In this document: positions 19,900 through 28,602 of the stretch, piece by piece | Layout: every line of letters starts with the position of its first letter | Position numbering within the stretch: the first letter of the stretch is position 1 | Source: Nitrospira sp. | Lineage (GTDB): Bacteria; Nitrospirota; Nitrospiria; Nitrospirales; Nitrospiraceae | Assembly (NCBI GenBank): GCA_020697375.1 | Contig: JAJFBJ010000004.1 | Coordinates: 1 to 64,000 of the forward strand | Length of the DNA: 64,000 nucleotides | Direction: 5' to 3' | Made by a program: the position numbers and the translations under genes | Notes under the pieces: generated by a model | What the model was told of the DNA's origin: nothing | What the model saw: the letters and a program-made list of their open reading frames with translations, nothing else | Database searches by the model: none

Positions 19900-20853
19900 A
19901 TGAACTGTACCAAGTGCCCGACCAGCACCAAAGCCATTATCGGCCTGCCACGGCATAATGCGGCCTTTTGCAAAGATTGCTTCACGACGTTTGTCCATGA
20001 ACAGGTGGCGCGCGCCATTAAATCGCACAAGATGTTCACGCCCGAGGATCGCATCCTCGTCGCGGTTTCAGGCGGCAAAGACAGTCTTGCCCTGTGGCAC
20101 ATCCTGCTCAATCTCGGCTATCGAGCCGACGCGCTTTACGTAAATCTCGGCATCGGCGGCTATTCCGAACTGTCGCACAGGAAGGTACAGGCCTACGCCG
20201 ACCGGGTGGCCGCCTCGCATGGCGCGACCCTGCTGGTCCATGTCGTCGAGCAGGAAGCCGGAGCCGGCATCCGTGAATTGGCCACCATCCTTCACCGACC
20301 AACCTGTTCCACCTGCGGCACGATCAAGCGCTACCAGTTCAATCGCGCCGCGGTCGAGCAGGACTATGACGTCATGGCCACGGGTCACAATCTCGACGAT
20401 GAGGCCGCGCGCCTCCTGGGCAACGTGTTGCACTGGCAGGAAGAATATCTGGGCAAGCAAAGCCCGACTCTCCCGGCGTCGGTCGAGGGCTTCGCCAAGA
20501 AAGTGAAGCCGCTATGCCGGTTGTCCGAACGGGAGATTGCCGCCTACGCGGTGGTCAATCGCATCGATTACATCGTGGAGGAATGTCCCATGGCCAAGGG
20601 CTCGAAGATGCTCCTCTACAAGGAGGTCCTCAATCGGCTGGAAACGGAATCTCCCGGCACGAAGCAACGTTTCTACTGGGGTTTTCTGGACAAGCAAACC
20701 AAGCCGGATAAGCCTGCGGAATCCATAGCCGAGAAAGATCAGCGTACGCTCAATCCCTGCCAATCTTGTGGTCAACCGACCACCGTCGAGATTTGCTCGT
20801 ATTGTAAAATGATGGCGAAAGCCAAAGCAGCTCCCGCACATCCCCCTGCCTGA
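19900..20853 (+). CDS. TtuA-like tRNA 2-thiolation enzyme
   Basis: The 317-residue protein is a TtcA/TtuA-family tRNA thiolase. The PP-loop SGGKDS at 57-62 binds ATP. Cys136, Cys139 (TCSTCG) and Cys229 (EECP) match the three cysteines that hold the [4Fe-4S] cluster. Zinc fingers flank the core: Cys3, 6, 24, 27 at the N-terminus and Cys287, 290, 299, 302 at the C-terminus. Two zinc fingers are diagnostic of the TtuA group (2-thiouridine at tRNA position 54) rather than TtcA (position 32). The neighbouring sulfur carrier supports this. The target base is inferred. Confidence 0.87.
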   Translation: MNCTKCPTSTKAIIGLPRHNAAFCKDCFTTFVHEQVARAIKSHKMFTPEDRILVAVSGGKDSLALWHILLNLGYRADALYVNLGIGGYSELSHRKVQAYADRVAASHGATLLVHVVEQEAGAGIRELATILHRPTCSTCGTIKRYQFNRAAVEQDYDVMATGHNLDDEAARLLGNVLHWQEEYLGKQSPTLPASVEGFAKKVKPLCRLSEREIAAYAVVNRIDYIVEECPMAKGSKMLLYKEVLNRLETESPGTKQRFYWGFLDKQTKPDKPAESIAEKDQRTLNPCQSCGQPTTVEICSYCKMMAKAKAAPAHPPA

Positions 20854-20947
20854 AGGCAGCCTCGACATTTTGACGGACATCCTCGGCTTCCATGAAAAAT
20901 GCTTCCGGCGGAGGGGCGAATCCTGCCGGTTGATCGCGAGAGCAGGG

Positions 20948-22231
20948 CTAGCGGCCGCGATGGCCGGCGCCACCAAAACGTCTTCCCTGCCCGTCAAATC
21001 GTCCGGCATTGACGGAGGCGCTCGGGGGCGATGCCGAAGGGACGTTGTGGATGTTAGGCGGGCTCGGCCGCCAGAAATGGGACGGATGGAGCTGGTATTG
21101 TTGTGGTTGCGATGCAGACTGCTGCGTGAGCGGGGGAACCGATCGGGGCGTGGGAATGACAACGACATCGCCTACCTTGGCCGGCAGGCCCTGGGGGGTG
21201 AGCAACTGTGGCGGCTGACTGGTATGCACGTGAGGCGCGGATGGCACCGGCAACGAGTGATGCGGTGGCCGTGACATGATGCCCGGCACGGTTGTCGGTA
21301 CCTGCCCCGGCTTGGCCGTGATTATCTGTTGCGCGAGCGGAAGATGCCGATGCCTGGGGTGGAGACGCTGAGCCTGCAGCAGCAAGCCATTGATGCCTGA
21401 CAACCCGATCCCGGGATGGGAATAGTAGCCGAGGGTCGCATAGACTACGCTGGTCCAAGCTTGCGACACCAGGCCATTCGCCTGCAATTCTTTGAGCATG
21501 TCCTCCCGCCGGCGGCTCAGTTGCTGAACTTCATCAAGCGATGGCGCGGCGGAAAGTGCCCGGTTGGTGACATCGAGTTCTTCCTGTAACCGGTCGGTTT
21601 CGGCGCGAAGCGCCAGAAGTTCCTGCTTGGCGCTTTCATTTTCGCGAAGGGCCGCAATGGCCTGCGTGACCTCATGCGGATCGATCTCCGCGGTGAGATC
21701 GGCACGGACAACCACCATTCCATCCTCGAGCCTGGTCGTAATCGCCTGTTTGCCCACGTTCACGATTCCCGCCGTATAACTCCGGATGTCGTCGCGGGTC
21801 ACGTCCATGTTTCGGACTTCGGTCACGCTCTCCAAGTAGGTCGCCACCTGTTCAAGCGCATCCTTTTTGGCGGCTTCGAGCGCCAAGCGCAAGGCGTCGG
21901 TTCGCGTATCATGATCACCCATGCGGTATTCGCCGGCTGCTCTAACCGTCCGGACATCGGCGGATGGAACGCGTGGTTCGACGGAGACGGAAGGCGCGGA
22001 TGCAGGAAGCGCCGAAGATGCCGAAGCAGGTCCGGCCTTACGCCGAACGAGCCGGTCCCGGTATTTCTCGGGGATAGAGTCCCATTCCGTGGTGAAGGTC
22101 AGGATACCGGCGTCGTCAGTGTAGGTGTAAATAGGTGCGCCGGCAAAACTGGGTGACAGAGGGAGAGTCGAAACAAAGAGGCAGAAGAAGGTTCCGGCCA
22201 ATAACGGGAGTCCCTTGCGAGAGATCGACAT
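20948..22231 (-). CDS. Secreted protein with LPP20/FlgT-like domain
   Basis: The 427-residue protein has a signal peptide ending near SFAGAPIY, then a short DUF4124-like stretch (IYTYTDDAGILTF). Residues about 95-190 (TDALRLALEAAKKDALEQVATY and on) resemble the LPP20/FlgT N-terminal fold of outer-membrane or flagellar-assembly proteins. A coiled coil follows at about 190-235. The last 150 residues are rich in Pro, Ser, His and Gln and look disordered. It should be periplasmic or surface exposed. The gene is divergent from the alkylation-repair operon. No specific role can be given. Confidence 0.6.
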   Translation of the reverse strand: MSISRKGLPLLAGTFFCLFVSTLPLSPSFAGAPIYTYTDDAGILTFTTEWDSIPEKYRDRLVRRKAGPASASSALPASAPSVSVEPRVPSADVRTVRAAGEYRMGDHDTRTDALRLALEAAKKDALEQVATYLESVTEVRNMDVTRDDIRSYTAGIVNVGKQAITTRLEDGMVVVRADLTAEIDPHEVTQAIAALRENESAKQELLALRAETDRLQEELDVTNRALSAAPSLDEVQQLSRRREDMLKELQANGLVSQAWTSVVYATLGYYSHPGIGLSGINGLLLQAQRLHPRHRHLPLAQQIITAKPGQVPTTVPGIMSRPPHHSLPVPSAPHVHTSQPPQLLTPQGLPAKVGDVVVIPTPRSVPPLTQQSASQPQQYQLHPSHFWRPSPPNIHNVPSASPPSASVNAGRFDGQGRRFGGAGHRGR

Positions 22232-22433
22232 CGGCGCCCCCTGTCTCCAGTTCAGGTTACCACATCATCGGGTCGTACTTCCTCAAGCCGGTATCCGACC
22301 ACAAGACCTGAAAGAACGGGCGCCGCCACGCCCTATGGCTGGAAGTGGTAAGCATCGAGCGTTTGTACCGGGCGGACAGGTCACGTCCGAAAATAGCCAG
22401 AATTTCTCCGTCGAATATGGCACAGTACAGCCT

Positions 22434-23942
22434 ATGCAACCGCTCGACCAGGATGTCTGTTATCGGGCCCTCCAGACGCGCGATCCACGTTTCGATGGAC
22501 GCCTCTTCGTGGGCGTCGTTTCCACCGGTGTCTATTGCCGCCCGATCTGTCCGGCTCGGACGCCCAAACGAGGGAACTGCCGATTCTTCTCCAGTAGCGC
22601 GACCGCCCAGGCGGCTGGATTCCGTGCCTGCCTGCGTTGCCGCCCAGAAATTTCTCCCGAGCTGGCCTGTTGGCGCGGCACGTCGAATACCGTCTCCCGC
22701 GCCTTGGCGCTGATCGCCGACGGCTTTCTCGACCGTGAGGACGGAACGGTCGAGACGCTCGCGGCGCATGTCGGGATGGGAGCGCGCCAGTTGCGCCGCC
22801 TCTTCGACCAGCACCTTGGCGCGTCGCCGGTCGCAGTCGCACAGACGCGGCGCCTGCTCTTTGCGAAACAGCTGATCCATGACACCAGACTGTCGATGGC
22901 CGAAGTCGCCATGGCCGGAGGATTCGGCAGCTTGCGCCGCTTCAACGATGCCTTCCGCACCCTCTATCACAGACCTCCCCGGGAATTGCGTCGCAGCACC
23001 ATGTGCGCCACAGCCAATGTCCCCGCCGAGGCTCGCGTCACGCTACACGTTCCATATCGAGCGCCATATGATTGGGAGGCCATGCTCGACTATCTAGGCG
23101 CGCGCGCCATCGACGGTCTTGAGGTCGTCGAAAACGGTATCTATCGGCGCGTTGTATCGTATGAGGGAGCGCATGGCGCCGTGGCGATCGCGCATGTGCC
23201 GGGGCGGCACGCGCTTCTGGTCACCATCCAGTTTCCTTCCATCCGTGCGCTTCAAGTGATCGTCACCTGCGTCCGTCACCTGTTCGATGTCGGAGCGGAC
23301 GTCGACATGATTACCGCTCATTTGTCCAAGGACCTCACCCTCGCTCCCTTGATCGCGTCGCGACCGGGCCTGCGCGCTCCGGGATGCTGGGATGGATTCG
23401 AGCTCGCCGTCCGCGCCGTGCTGGGGCAACAGGTCACGGTCGAAGGTGCGCGGCGGTTAGGCAATAAGCTCATTCTCCTGTGCGGAGATCCTGTCCCCAA
23501 TGCCGTTGATGCGCGCCTGGCTCGAACCTTTCCCTCTGCCGGCTGTCTGGCCCGGGTCGACTTGAGCTCGATCGGCATGCCCGCCTCGCGACGGGCGACG
23601 GTGAACGCGCTTGCGCAGGCGGCGGTGGCCAATCCACGGCTCTTCACGCCACTGGATTCGATAGAAGACCGCATCGCGCAACTCCGCGCCATCCGCGGCA
23701 TCGGAGAATGGACCGCTCAATATATCGCCCTACGCGCAATGCGCGAACCGGATGCCTTCCCGGCCACAGATCTCGGTATCCTGCGGGGCGCCGCCCATCT
23801 GGGAGGAGTGGCGCCTACCGCTCTCCAACTTCTCCAGCGTGCGGAGGCCTGGAGACCCTGGCGCGCCTATGCCGCGCAGCATTTATGGGCAGCCGGCAGT
23901 CACAATGCTCACACAGGGAGGGAGGTTAATCATGCCCGATAA
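22434..23942 (+). CDS. Ada-N/AraC/AlkA fusion, 3-methyladenine glycosylase
   Basis: The 502-residue protein combines three modules. Residues 1-80 form the Ada zinc domain with Cys35, 39, 66 and 69; in Ada, Cys35's equivalent accepts methyl groups from phosphotriesters. Residues 90-175 are an AraC helix-turn-helix (LAAHVGMGARQLRRLFDQHL). Residues 190-490 are an AlkA glycosylase with helix-hairpin-helix RGIGEWTAQYIALRAM and the catalytic Asp in FPATDLGI. It likely senses methylation damage, activates transcription and excises alkylated purines. The start at 22434 gives the natural N-terminus. Its stop overlaps the ogt start by 11 bases. Confidence 0.92.
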   Translation: MQPLDQDVCYRALQTRDPRFDGRLFVGVVSTGVYCRPICPARTPKRGNCRFFSSSATAQAAGFRACLRCRPEISPELACWRGTSNTVSRALALIADGFLDREDGTVETLAAHVGMGARQLRRLFDQHLGASPVAVAQTRRLLFAKQLIHDTRLSMAEVAMAGGFGSLRRFNDAFRTLYHRPPRELRRSTMCATANVPAEARVTLHVPYRAPYDWEAMLDYLGARAIDGLEVVENGIYRRVVSYEGAHGAVAIAHVPGRHALLVTIQFPSIRALQVIVTCVRHLFDVGADVDMITAHLSKDLTLAPLIASRPGLRAPGCWDGFELAVRAVLGQQVTVEGARRLGNKLILLCGDPVPNAVDARLARTFPSAGCLARVDLSSIGMPASRRATVNALAQAAVANPRLFTPLDSIEDRIAQLRAIRGIGEWTAQYIALRAMREPDAFPATDLGILRGAAHLGGVAPTALQLLQRAEAWRPWRAYAAQHLWAAGSHNAHTGREVNHAR

Positions 23943-24519
23943 ACTGCATCTGCTGACAGCGACGCTTCCGACAGCGATCGGAACACTGGTCGTGATCTAC
24001 GACGAAGAAGGTCGCCTGCGAGCAATCGATTGGATGAACTACGACGACCGCATGCGCCGCCTGCTCGCACGTCATTATGGAGCGGACAACGTCACGCTGA
24101 CGCCGGGGCCGCGTTCATCCGGACCTGCCTCGGCCATCGCCGCGTACTTCGACGGAGATCTTCACGCCATCGATGGCCTCCCGACAGCGACGGAAGGCAC
24201 ATCGTTCCAGAAATGTATCTGGCAGGCATTGCGCGACATCCCCGCAGGCCACACGCTGAGCTATGGCGAACTTGCGAGGCGAATCGGCAAACCGGCGGCA
24301 GTCCGCGCCGTCGGATTGGCCAACGGGGCAAATCCAATCGGCATCGTCGTGCCCTGCCATCGCGTAATCGGAGCCGACGGTTCGCTCACCGGCTATGGTG
24401 GAGGTCTGGAACGCAAGCGCTGGTTGCTGAATCACGAGAAGCAGGCTGTGCAGCGCTCCTCGGTTGCCTCTGCTTCACACAAGACAGGCAGGGATGCTAC
24501 GATGCCTCTCTGTTTTTGA
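23932..24519 (+). CDS. ogt: O6-alkylguanine-DNA alkyltransferase
   Basis: This 195-residue suicide enzyme moves the alkyl group from O6-alkylguanine to its own cysteine. The acceptor is in IVVPCHRVIGADGSLTGYGG. The DNA-binding helix is SYGELARRIGKPAAVRAVG. An N-terminal ribonuclease-H-like domain precedes them. The start at 23932 has a GGGAGGGAGG site and overlaps the AlkA fusion gene by 11 bases, so the two are translationally coupled. The pair splits the activities of E. coli Ada, with the alkyltransferase domain as a separate protein. Confidence 0.93.
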   Translation: MPDKLHLLTATLPTAIGTLVVIYDEEGRLRAIDWMNYDDRMRRLLARHYGADNVTLTPGPRSSGPASAIAAYFDGDLHAIDGLPTATEGTSFQKCIWQALRDIPAGHTLSYGELARRIGKPAAVRAVGLANGANPIGIVVPCHRVIGADGSLTGYGGGLERKRWLLNHEKQAVQRSSVASASHKTGRDATMPLCF

Positions 24520-24535
24520 CTAGGAGGTCATGGTC

Positions 24536-24922
24536 ATGAAAGTCCCATTCACACTCGGCGCAGTGTGGCACTTCGGGCTCGCCGTCCGTGATCCGCGCGC
24601 CAGCGCGAAATGGTTGATGCGGATCCTTGGATTGACCAAACAGTTTGAGTACGAAGGTGTGATCGGGATCGGGAACGACAATGTCATGATCGTCCTCTCG
24701 ACGGGCAAGCCTTCGCCGAAGACGATCGGCCACATTTCCTTTCATCTCCCGAACATGGCCGCGCTCAAACGGGCATTGGTCCATCTCAAGAAGCACAAGG
24801 TCGAAGTGGAAGACCCGGGCGACGAAATCGGTCCGGTAGCCACCGGTTCCCGCAGCATGGGCCTCTGGTTTCGCGACCTCGATGGCTACCGCTGGGAATT
24901 GGCCGTCCAAAGCAAAAAGTAG
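24536..24922 (+). CDS. VOC/glyoxalase-fold protein
   Basis: The 128-residue protein has the vicinal-oxygen-chelate fold pattern: WHFGLAVRDPRASAKWLMRI, then GIGNDNVMIVLS, HISFHLPNMAALKRAL and the closing MGLWFRDLDGYRWEL. His, Glu and metal-site candidates occur in the usual strands. The start at 24536 is chosen because an AGGAGG site ends eight bases before it, whereas the ATG at 24530 is too close. It follows ogt by 16 bases and may be in that operon. Substrate is unknown. Confidence 0.85.
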   Translation: MKVPFTLGAVWHFGLAVRDPRASAKWLMRILGLTKQFEYEGVIGIGNDNVMIVLSTGKPSPKTIGHISFHLPNMAALKRALVHLKKHKVEVEDPGDEIGPVATGSRSMGLWFRDLDGYRWELAVQSKK

Positions 24923-25190
24923 CGGGGGCATGGGAAAGTCATGCTCCATTCACCTGTAGCTATGACCCCACTCACCAGGTCCGATTCTCTAGGTCGCCTG
25001 ACCGAATCCTTCGCCGGAATCACCGGCAGCCTTCGTCGGCAAGCAGATAAGTCCTCTGCAGCACCATCCGTGCAGGCCAAACGAAGCATGAACCTATCCA
25101 CATAGTTTTCCGCAATCTGCTGGGCGCAGGCCACTCAGTAGGATTCTGACAGTTCGGTTTGCCGCTTACACAACTCTGTACCGCGCCCCT

Positions 25191-25220
25191 TTGCGTCACG
25201 TCTCCTGCCCTGTGTATAAA
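25191..25220 (+). promoter_or_regulatory. Possible sigma-70 promoter for the ABC importer
   Basis: TTGCGT (25191-25196) and TATAAA (25215-25220) are separated by 18 bases. The -10 matches consensus at five of six positions, the -35 only at three. The rest of the 305-base gap from 24923 shows no supported gene. If this promoter is real, transcription would begin at about 25228 and translation of the binding-protein gene would have to start further downstream. Confidence 0.25.
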
Positions 25221-25227
25221 GATGAGG

Positions 25228-26646
25228 ATGCAGAAGTATTCATCTGGAGAGGTGCGTGGATCTCGAACCGATCTGTGCCCGGCCGCTCGGCGGCTGTCGG
25301 TTTTGTCCGGTCATGCCCTTCGCGCATCGACCATGGCCATCTGCCTGCTGCTGACCATCCTCACCTTCTGGTGGCCGGTAGCGGACATGACGGCTCAAAC
25401 GCCGACTGCCCCTTCAACGACAGCGTCTTCCCGTTCCATCACCCTCCGCTTCGTCTCCTGGAAACCCGACCACCAACGCGTCTGGGACGAGGCCATTGCG
25501 CAGTTCACCAAGGCCCATCCTTACATCTCCGTCCTGCGGGAACTCGCGCCGCACTCCTCCACTGCCTATCACGATCTCCTGACGCAGAAGCTGAAGAATC
25601 GCGATGCGACGCTCGATGTTTTTTTCATGGATGTGATCTGGGTGCCGGAATTTGCCGCAGCGGGATGGGCCAGCCCGCTCGACCACCGATTTGTTCCGGC
25701 CATGCGCGAGGAATTTCTTCCGCCGACCATCGATGTCGGTCGATACGAGGGCCGTCTCTACGGTGTCCCGAGCCGAATCGATGCCGGCCTGCTCTACTAT
25801 CGCAAGGACCTGCTCACTCAATACGGGTTCACCGAGCCGGCCACCTGGCAGGAACTCGTACGCCAGGCCGAAACCATCGTGGCAGCCGAGCAGTCAGTCA
25901 ACCCGACATTGCGCGGCTATTCGGCGCCATTCAAGCAATATGAGGGCCTGGTTTGTCATATGCTGGAATTCATTACGGGGCATGGCGGCAGCCTCCTGTC
26001 GCCTGACGGCACGCGCTCGACGCTTGCCACCGCAGATTCGTTGGCTGCCGTGCAGTTCGTCCGCGATCAGATAATCGGCCGTCTCACGTCACGACCGGCC
26101 CTCACCTACCAGGAGCCGGAATCCCTTTCCGTCTTTCTCCAAGGCCATGCCGTCTTTCACCGAAATTGGCCCTATGCCTGGGCGATCGCCAATAACCAGG
26201 ATCGTTCGACCATTGCAGGACAGGTCGGCGTCGCGCCGCTTCCTGGCTTTGCCCCAGGCCAGCATGCCGCGACCCTCGGTGGGTGGCTGTACGGCATCAG
26301 CGCCTATTCGCAGCATCAGGATGAAGCCTGGGCGCTCATCGAGTTTCTGTCCAGCCATGCGATGCAGAAGCGGTTCGCGCAAGATGCCGGCATCGCCCCA
26401 TCGCGAGTGGCGCTGTTCTCGGATGTGGACCTCCTTGCCGCCGCTCCGCAGCTACGGAACCACTTTGCCGTTCTGCAGTCCGCGACCGCTCGTCCCCGTT
26501 CGCCGCTGTATCCTGCCATCTCTCATCTTCTACAGCGCTATTTCAGCCGCGCATTGGCAGTCGACGGCCTTGACCTCGCGCGCGAAGCGGCCATCGCCGA
26601 CGCACAGATCGATCGGCTGCTGGCTCTGACGAGGGCTGCGCCATGA
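25228..26646 (+). CDS. Sugar ABC transporter substrate-binding protein
   Basis: The mature protein is an extracellular solute-binding protein of family 1 (MalE/ThuE type). After a hydrophobic segment (MAICLLLTILTFWWPVADMT) come ITLRFVSWKPDHQRVWDEAI, FMDVIWVPEFAAAGWASPLD, GRLYGVPSRIDAGLLYYRKD and the conserved GGWLYGISAYSQH. It would capture a sugar outside the membrane. The start is uncertain: 25159, 25222, 25228, a GTG at 25252 and 25333 are all in frame and none has an ideal ribosome site. It overlaps the first permease gene by four bases. Trehalose, maltose or sucrose are possible ligands. Confidence 0.88.
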   Translation: MQKYSSGEVRGSRTDLCPAARRLSVLSGHALRASTMAICLLLTILTFWWPVADMTAQTPTAPSTTASSRSITLRFVSWKPDHQRVWDEAIAQFTKAHPYISVLRELAPHSSTAYHDLLTQKLKNRDATLDVFFMDVIWVPEFAAAGWASPLDHRFVPAMREEFLPPTIDVGRYEGRLYGVPSRIDAGLLYYRKDLLTQYGFTEPATWQELVRQAETIVAAEQSVNPTLRGYSAPFKQYEGLVCHMLEFITGHGGSLLSPDGTRSTLATADSLAAVQFVRDQIIGRLTSRPALTYQEPESLSVFLQGHAVFHRNWPYAWAIANNQDRSTIAGQVGVAPLPGFAPGQHAATLGGWLYGISAYSQHQDEAWALIEFLSSHAMQKRFAQDAGIAPSRVALFSDVDLLAAAPQLRNHFAVLQSATARPRSPLYPAISHLLQRYFSRALAVDGLDLAREAAIADAQIDRLLALTRAAP

Positions 26647-27554
26647 CCGGCTCCCCAGGCCGCGCCCAACGCCGGGAGAGTTTGGCGGCCTGGACGATGC
26701 TGACGCCGGCATTGCTGGTGACCTTGGTCTTTGCGCTCTATCCCATTCTGGATTCGCTTTGGCTCAGCCTGCACCATATCTTCATCGGCATTCCGGCTCT
26801 CGGCCGTTCCTTCATCGGCCTGGACAATTATCTGGCGCTCCTCCGTGATCCGGCGGCCCACCAGGCATTCTTTAACACGCTCGCCTTCGTCGTCCTCTCA
26901 ACCCTGTTGGAGCTGACCTGCGGCTTGGTGATTGCCTTGGTGATTCACGAGCGTTTCGGCGGGCGGGGTCTGGTGCGGGCTGCGATCCTGATCCCCTGGG
27001 CCGTTCCCACCGTCGTCGCGTCACAATTGTGGCGCTATATCTTCAACGATCAGTATGGGTTCGCGAACCTCTTGTTGTTCGGCGATCGGGTCACGGAATA
27101 TGTTCCCTGGCTGGCCTATCCCGGCTTAGCCTTCGGCATCATTGTCCTCACCGACGTCTGGAAGACCTCATCCTTTGCCGCCTTGTTGATCCTGGCCGGG
27201 CTCCAGGTGATTCCAGACGATCTCTACGATGCCGCCAAGGTGGACGGCGCCGGTCTATGGCAACGATTTTGGCGCATCACCTTGCCGCTCCTGAAACCGG
27301 CGTTGCTGCTGGCGCTGCTCTTTCGCACGATGGATGCTTTTCGCGTGTTCGATCTTGTCTTCGTGATGACGCAAGGCGGTCCTGGTGATGCGACTCAGGT
27401 GCTGCAGTTCTATGGGTATCAAGCCCTGTTCGCCGAAGGGCGTCTGGGCTATGGCTCCGCCGTATCGGTGGCCGTGTTTCTCATGATCTTGAGCCTCTCG
27501 CTGGTCTATCTCCGCGCGATCGGATCGAATTTGCTGGAGCGCGGACGCGCATGA
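26643..27554 (+). CDS. Sugar ABC transporter permease (MalF-like)
   Basis: The 303-residue protein has about six membrane helices and the permease EAA-type loop DDLYDAAKVDGAGLWQRFWRITLPLLKPAL, which docks to the ATPase. It pairs with the downstream MalG-like permease. The opening helix (TPALLVTLVFALYPILDSLW) and IFIGIPALGRSFIGLDNY are typical of the MalF branch. Start and stop overlap the neighbouring genes by ATGA on both sides, so translation is coupled. Confidence 0.94.
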   Translation: MTGSPGRAQRRESLAAWTMLTPALLVTLVFALYPILDSLWLSLHHIFIGIPALGRSFIGLDNYLALLRDPAAHQAFFNTLAFVVLSTLLELTCGLVIALVIHERFGGRGLVRAAILIPWAVPTVVASQLWRYIFNDQYGFANLLLFGDRVTEYVPWLAYPGLAFGIIVLTDVWKTSSFAALLILAGLQVIPDDLYDAAKVDGAGLWQRFWRITLPLLKPALLLALLFRTMDAFRVFDLVFVMTQGGPGDATQVLQFYGYQALFAEGRLGYGSAVSVAVFLMILSLSLVYLRAIGSNLLERGRA

Positions 27555-28366
27555 ATCGACTGGTTCTTCTCGTGCCAGGGATCCTTGTTACGGTCGGCCT
27601 CAGTACCTTTCCCTTTCTCTGGTTCGCGCTCACCTCCTTCAAGTCGCAGGCTGAGATCGAAGCCGCGCCACCCACCTGGTGGCCCTCCGGCAGTCTGGGT
27701 TTTTATCGCTCGGCTCTGTTCGACCATCGCCTCTTCGACTATGCGGCCAACAGCCTCATCGTGGCCGGTTCGACGACCATCCTGGCATTGCTGATCGCGA
27801 TACCGGCCGCCTACGCGCTGGCGCGGCTGGCCATCCCCGGCAAGCAGGTGATCCTCGCAATCTTGCTCTGCGTCTCGATGTTTCCCCAGATGGCGATCGC
27901 CGGTCCGATCTGGCGCCTGCTGGATGCCATCGGCGGGCTCAACCACCATTGGGGTGTCGTGCTTCCCTATGTGGCGTTGACATTGCCGCTTGCGATTTGG
28001 ATCCTGGCGAGCTTCTTCAAGGACCTGCCGCCGGAATTGGAAGATGCCGCGCGTATCGATGGCTGCGGGCCATGGAGTACATTGATTCGGGTCACACTTC
28101 CGCTCGCTGCGCCGGGAATTTTTACCGCCGCGATTTTGGTTCTGATCTATGCCTGGAATGAGTTCTTCTTCGCCCTGTTGATCCTGACTCAACCGGCACA
28201 ACAGACGCTTCCGGTCGGTATTGCGCTGTTCCAAGGGGAATTCACCATGCCCTGGGGTGAATTGGCCGCGGCCTCGGTCCTGGCAACCCTTCCGTTGGTT
28301 GTAGTCGTGCTGTTGTGCCAGCGCTGGATCGTCAGCGGATTATCCGCAGGGGCAGTAAAGGGCTAG
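27551..28366 (+). CDS. Sugar ABC transporter permease (MalG-like)
   Basis: The 271-residue protein has six membrane helices and the EAA loop PPELEDAARIDGCGPWSTLI, typical of the MalG branch. It forms the inner-membrane channel with the preceding MalF-like protein. The late segment AWNEFFFALLILTQPAQQTLP is also family typical. It overlaps the upstream permease by four bases. After it come 236 bases containing a dispersed palindromic element before the ATPase gene. Confidence 0.94.
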   Translation: MNRLVLLVPGILVTVGLSTFPFLWFALTSFKSQAEIEAAPPTWWPSGSLGFYRSALFDHRLFDYAANSLIVAGSTTILALLIAIPAAYALARLAIPGKQVILAILLCVSMFPQMAIAGPIWRLLDAIGGLNHHWGVVLPYVALTLPLAIWILASFFKDLPPELEDAARIDGCGPWSTLIRVTLPLAAPGIFTAAILVLIYAWNEFFFALLILTQPAQQTLPVGIALFQGEFTMPWGELAAASVLATLPLVVVVLLCQRWIVSGLSAGAVKG

Positions 28367-28431
28367 CCAAGTATTGAATCGTCATGCTCAGTATTGTTGT
28401 TCAAGGCTCGAGATCGAATCTGGTTGACCCA

Positions 28432-28592
28432 CAGGCTGTTCAGAAAGGCCGCAGCAATGCGAAGAGGCGAGGCGTGACATTCTTACCCGCCCACCCGGAG
28501 CCTGCCGGAGACAGGCTCTGTTCCCATGGCGGTACGTTGAGCCTCTAAGCGACGCGAGAACGCCGCTGGCGGCCTTTATCAACAGCCTGCTA
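28432..28592 (+). repeat. Dispersed palindromic element, copy C
   Basis: The ends CAGGCTGTTCAGAAAGGCCGC (28432-28452) and GCGGCCTTTATCAACAGCCTG (28569-28589) are inverted copies matching at 19 of 21 positions. Inside lies a second perfect 7-bp inverted repeat, GAGCCTG...CAGGCTC. The inner GTACGTTGAG and GCGAGAACG are shared with copy A. It sits between the second permease gene and the ATPase gene of one ABC operon and may lower read-through into the ATPase gene. Confidence 0.7.
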
Positions 28593-28602
28593 GGAGATCG
28601 CT

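Noticed and set aside
24961..25104. 47-codon plus-strand frame starting MTPLTRSDSLGRL
   Set aside because: There is no ribosome site and no recognisable family; probably chance.
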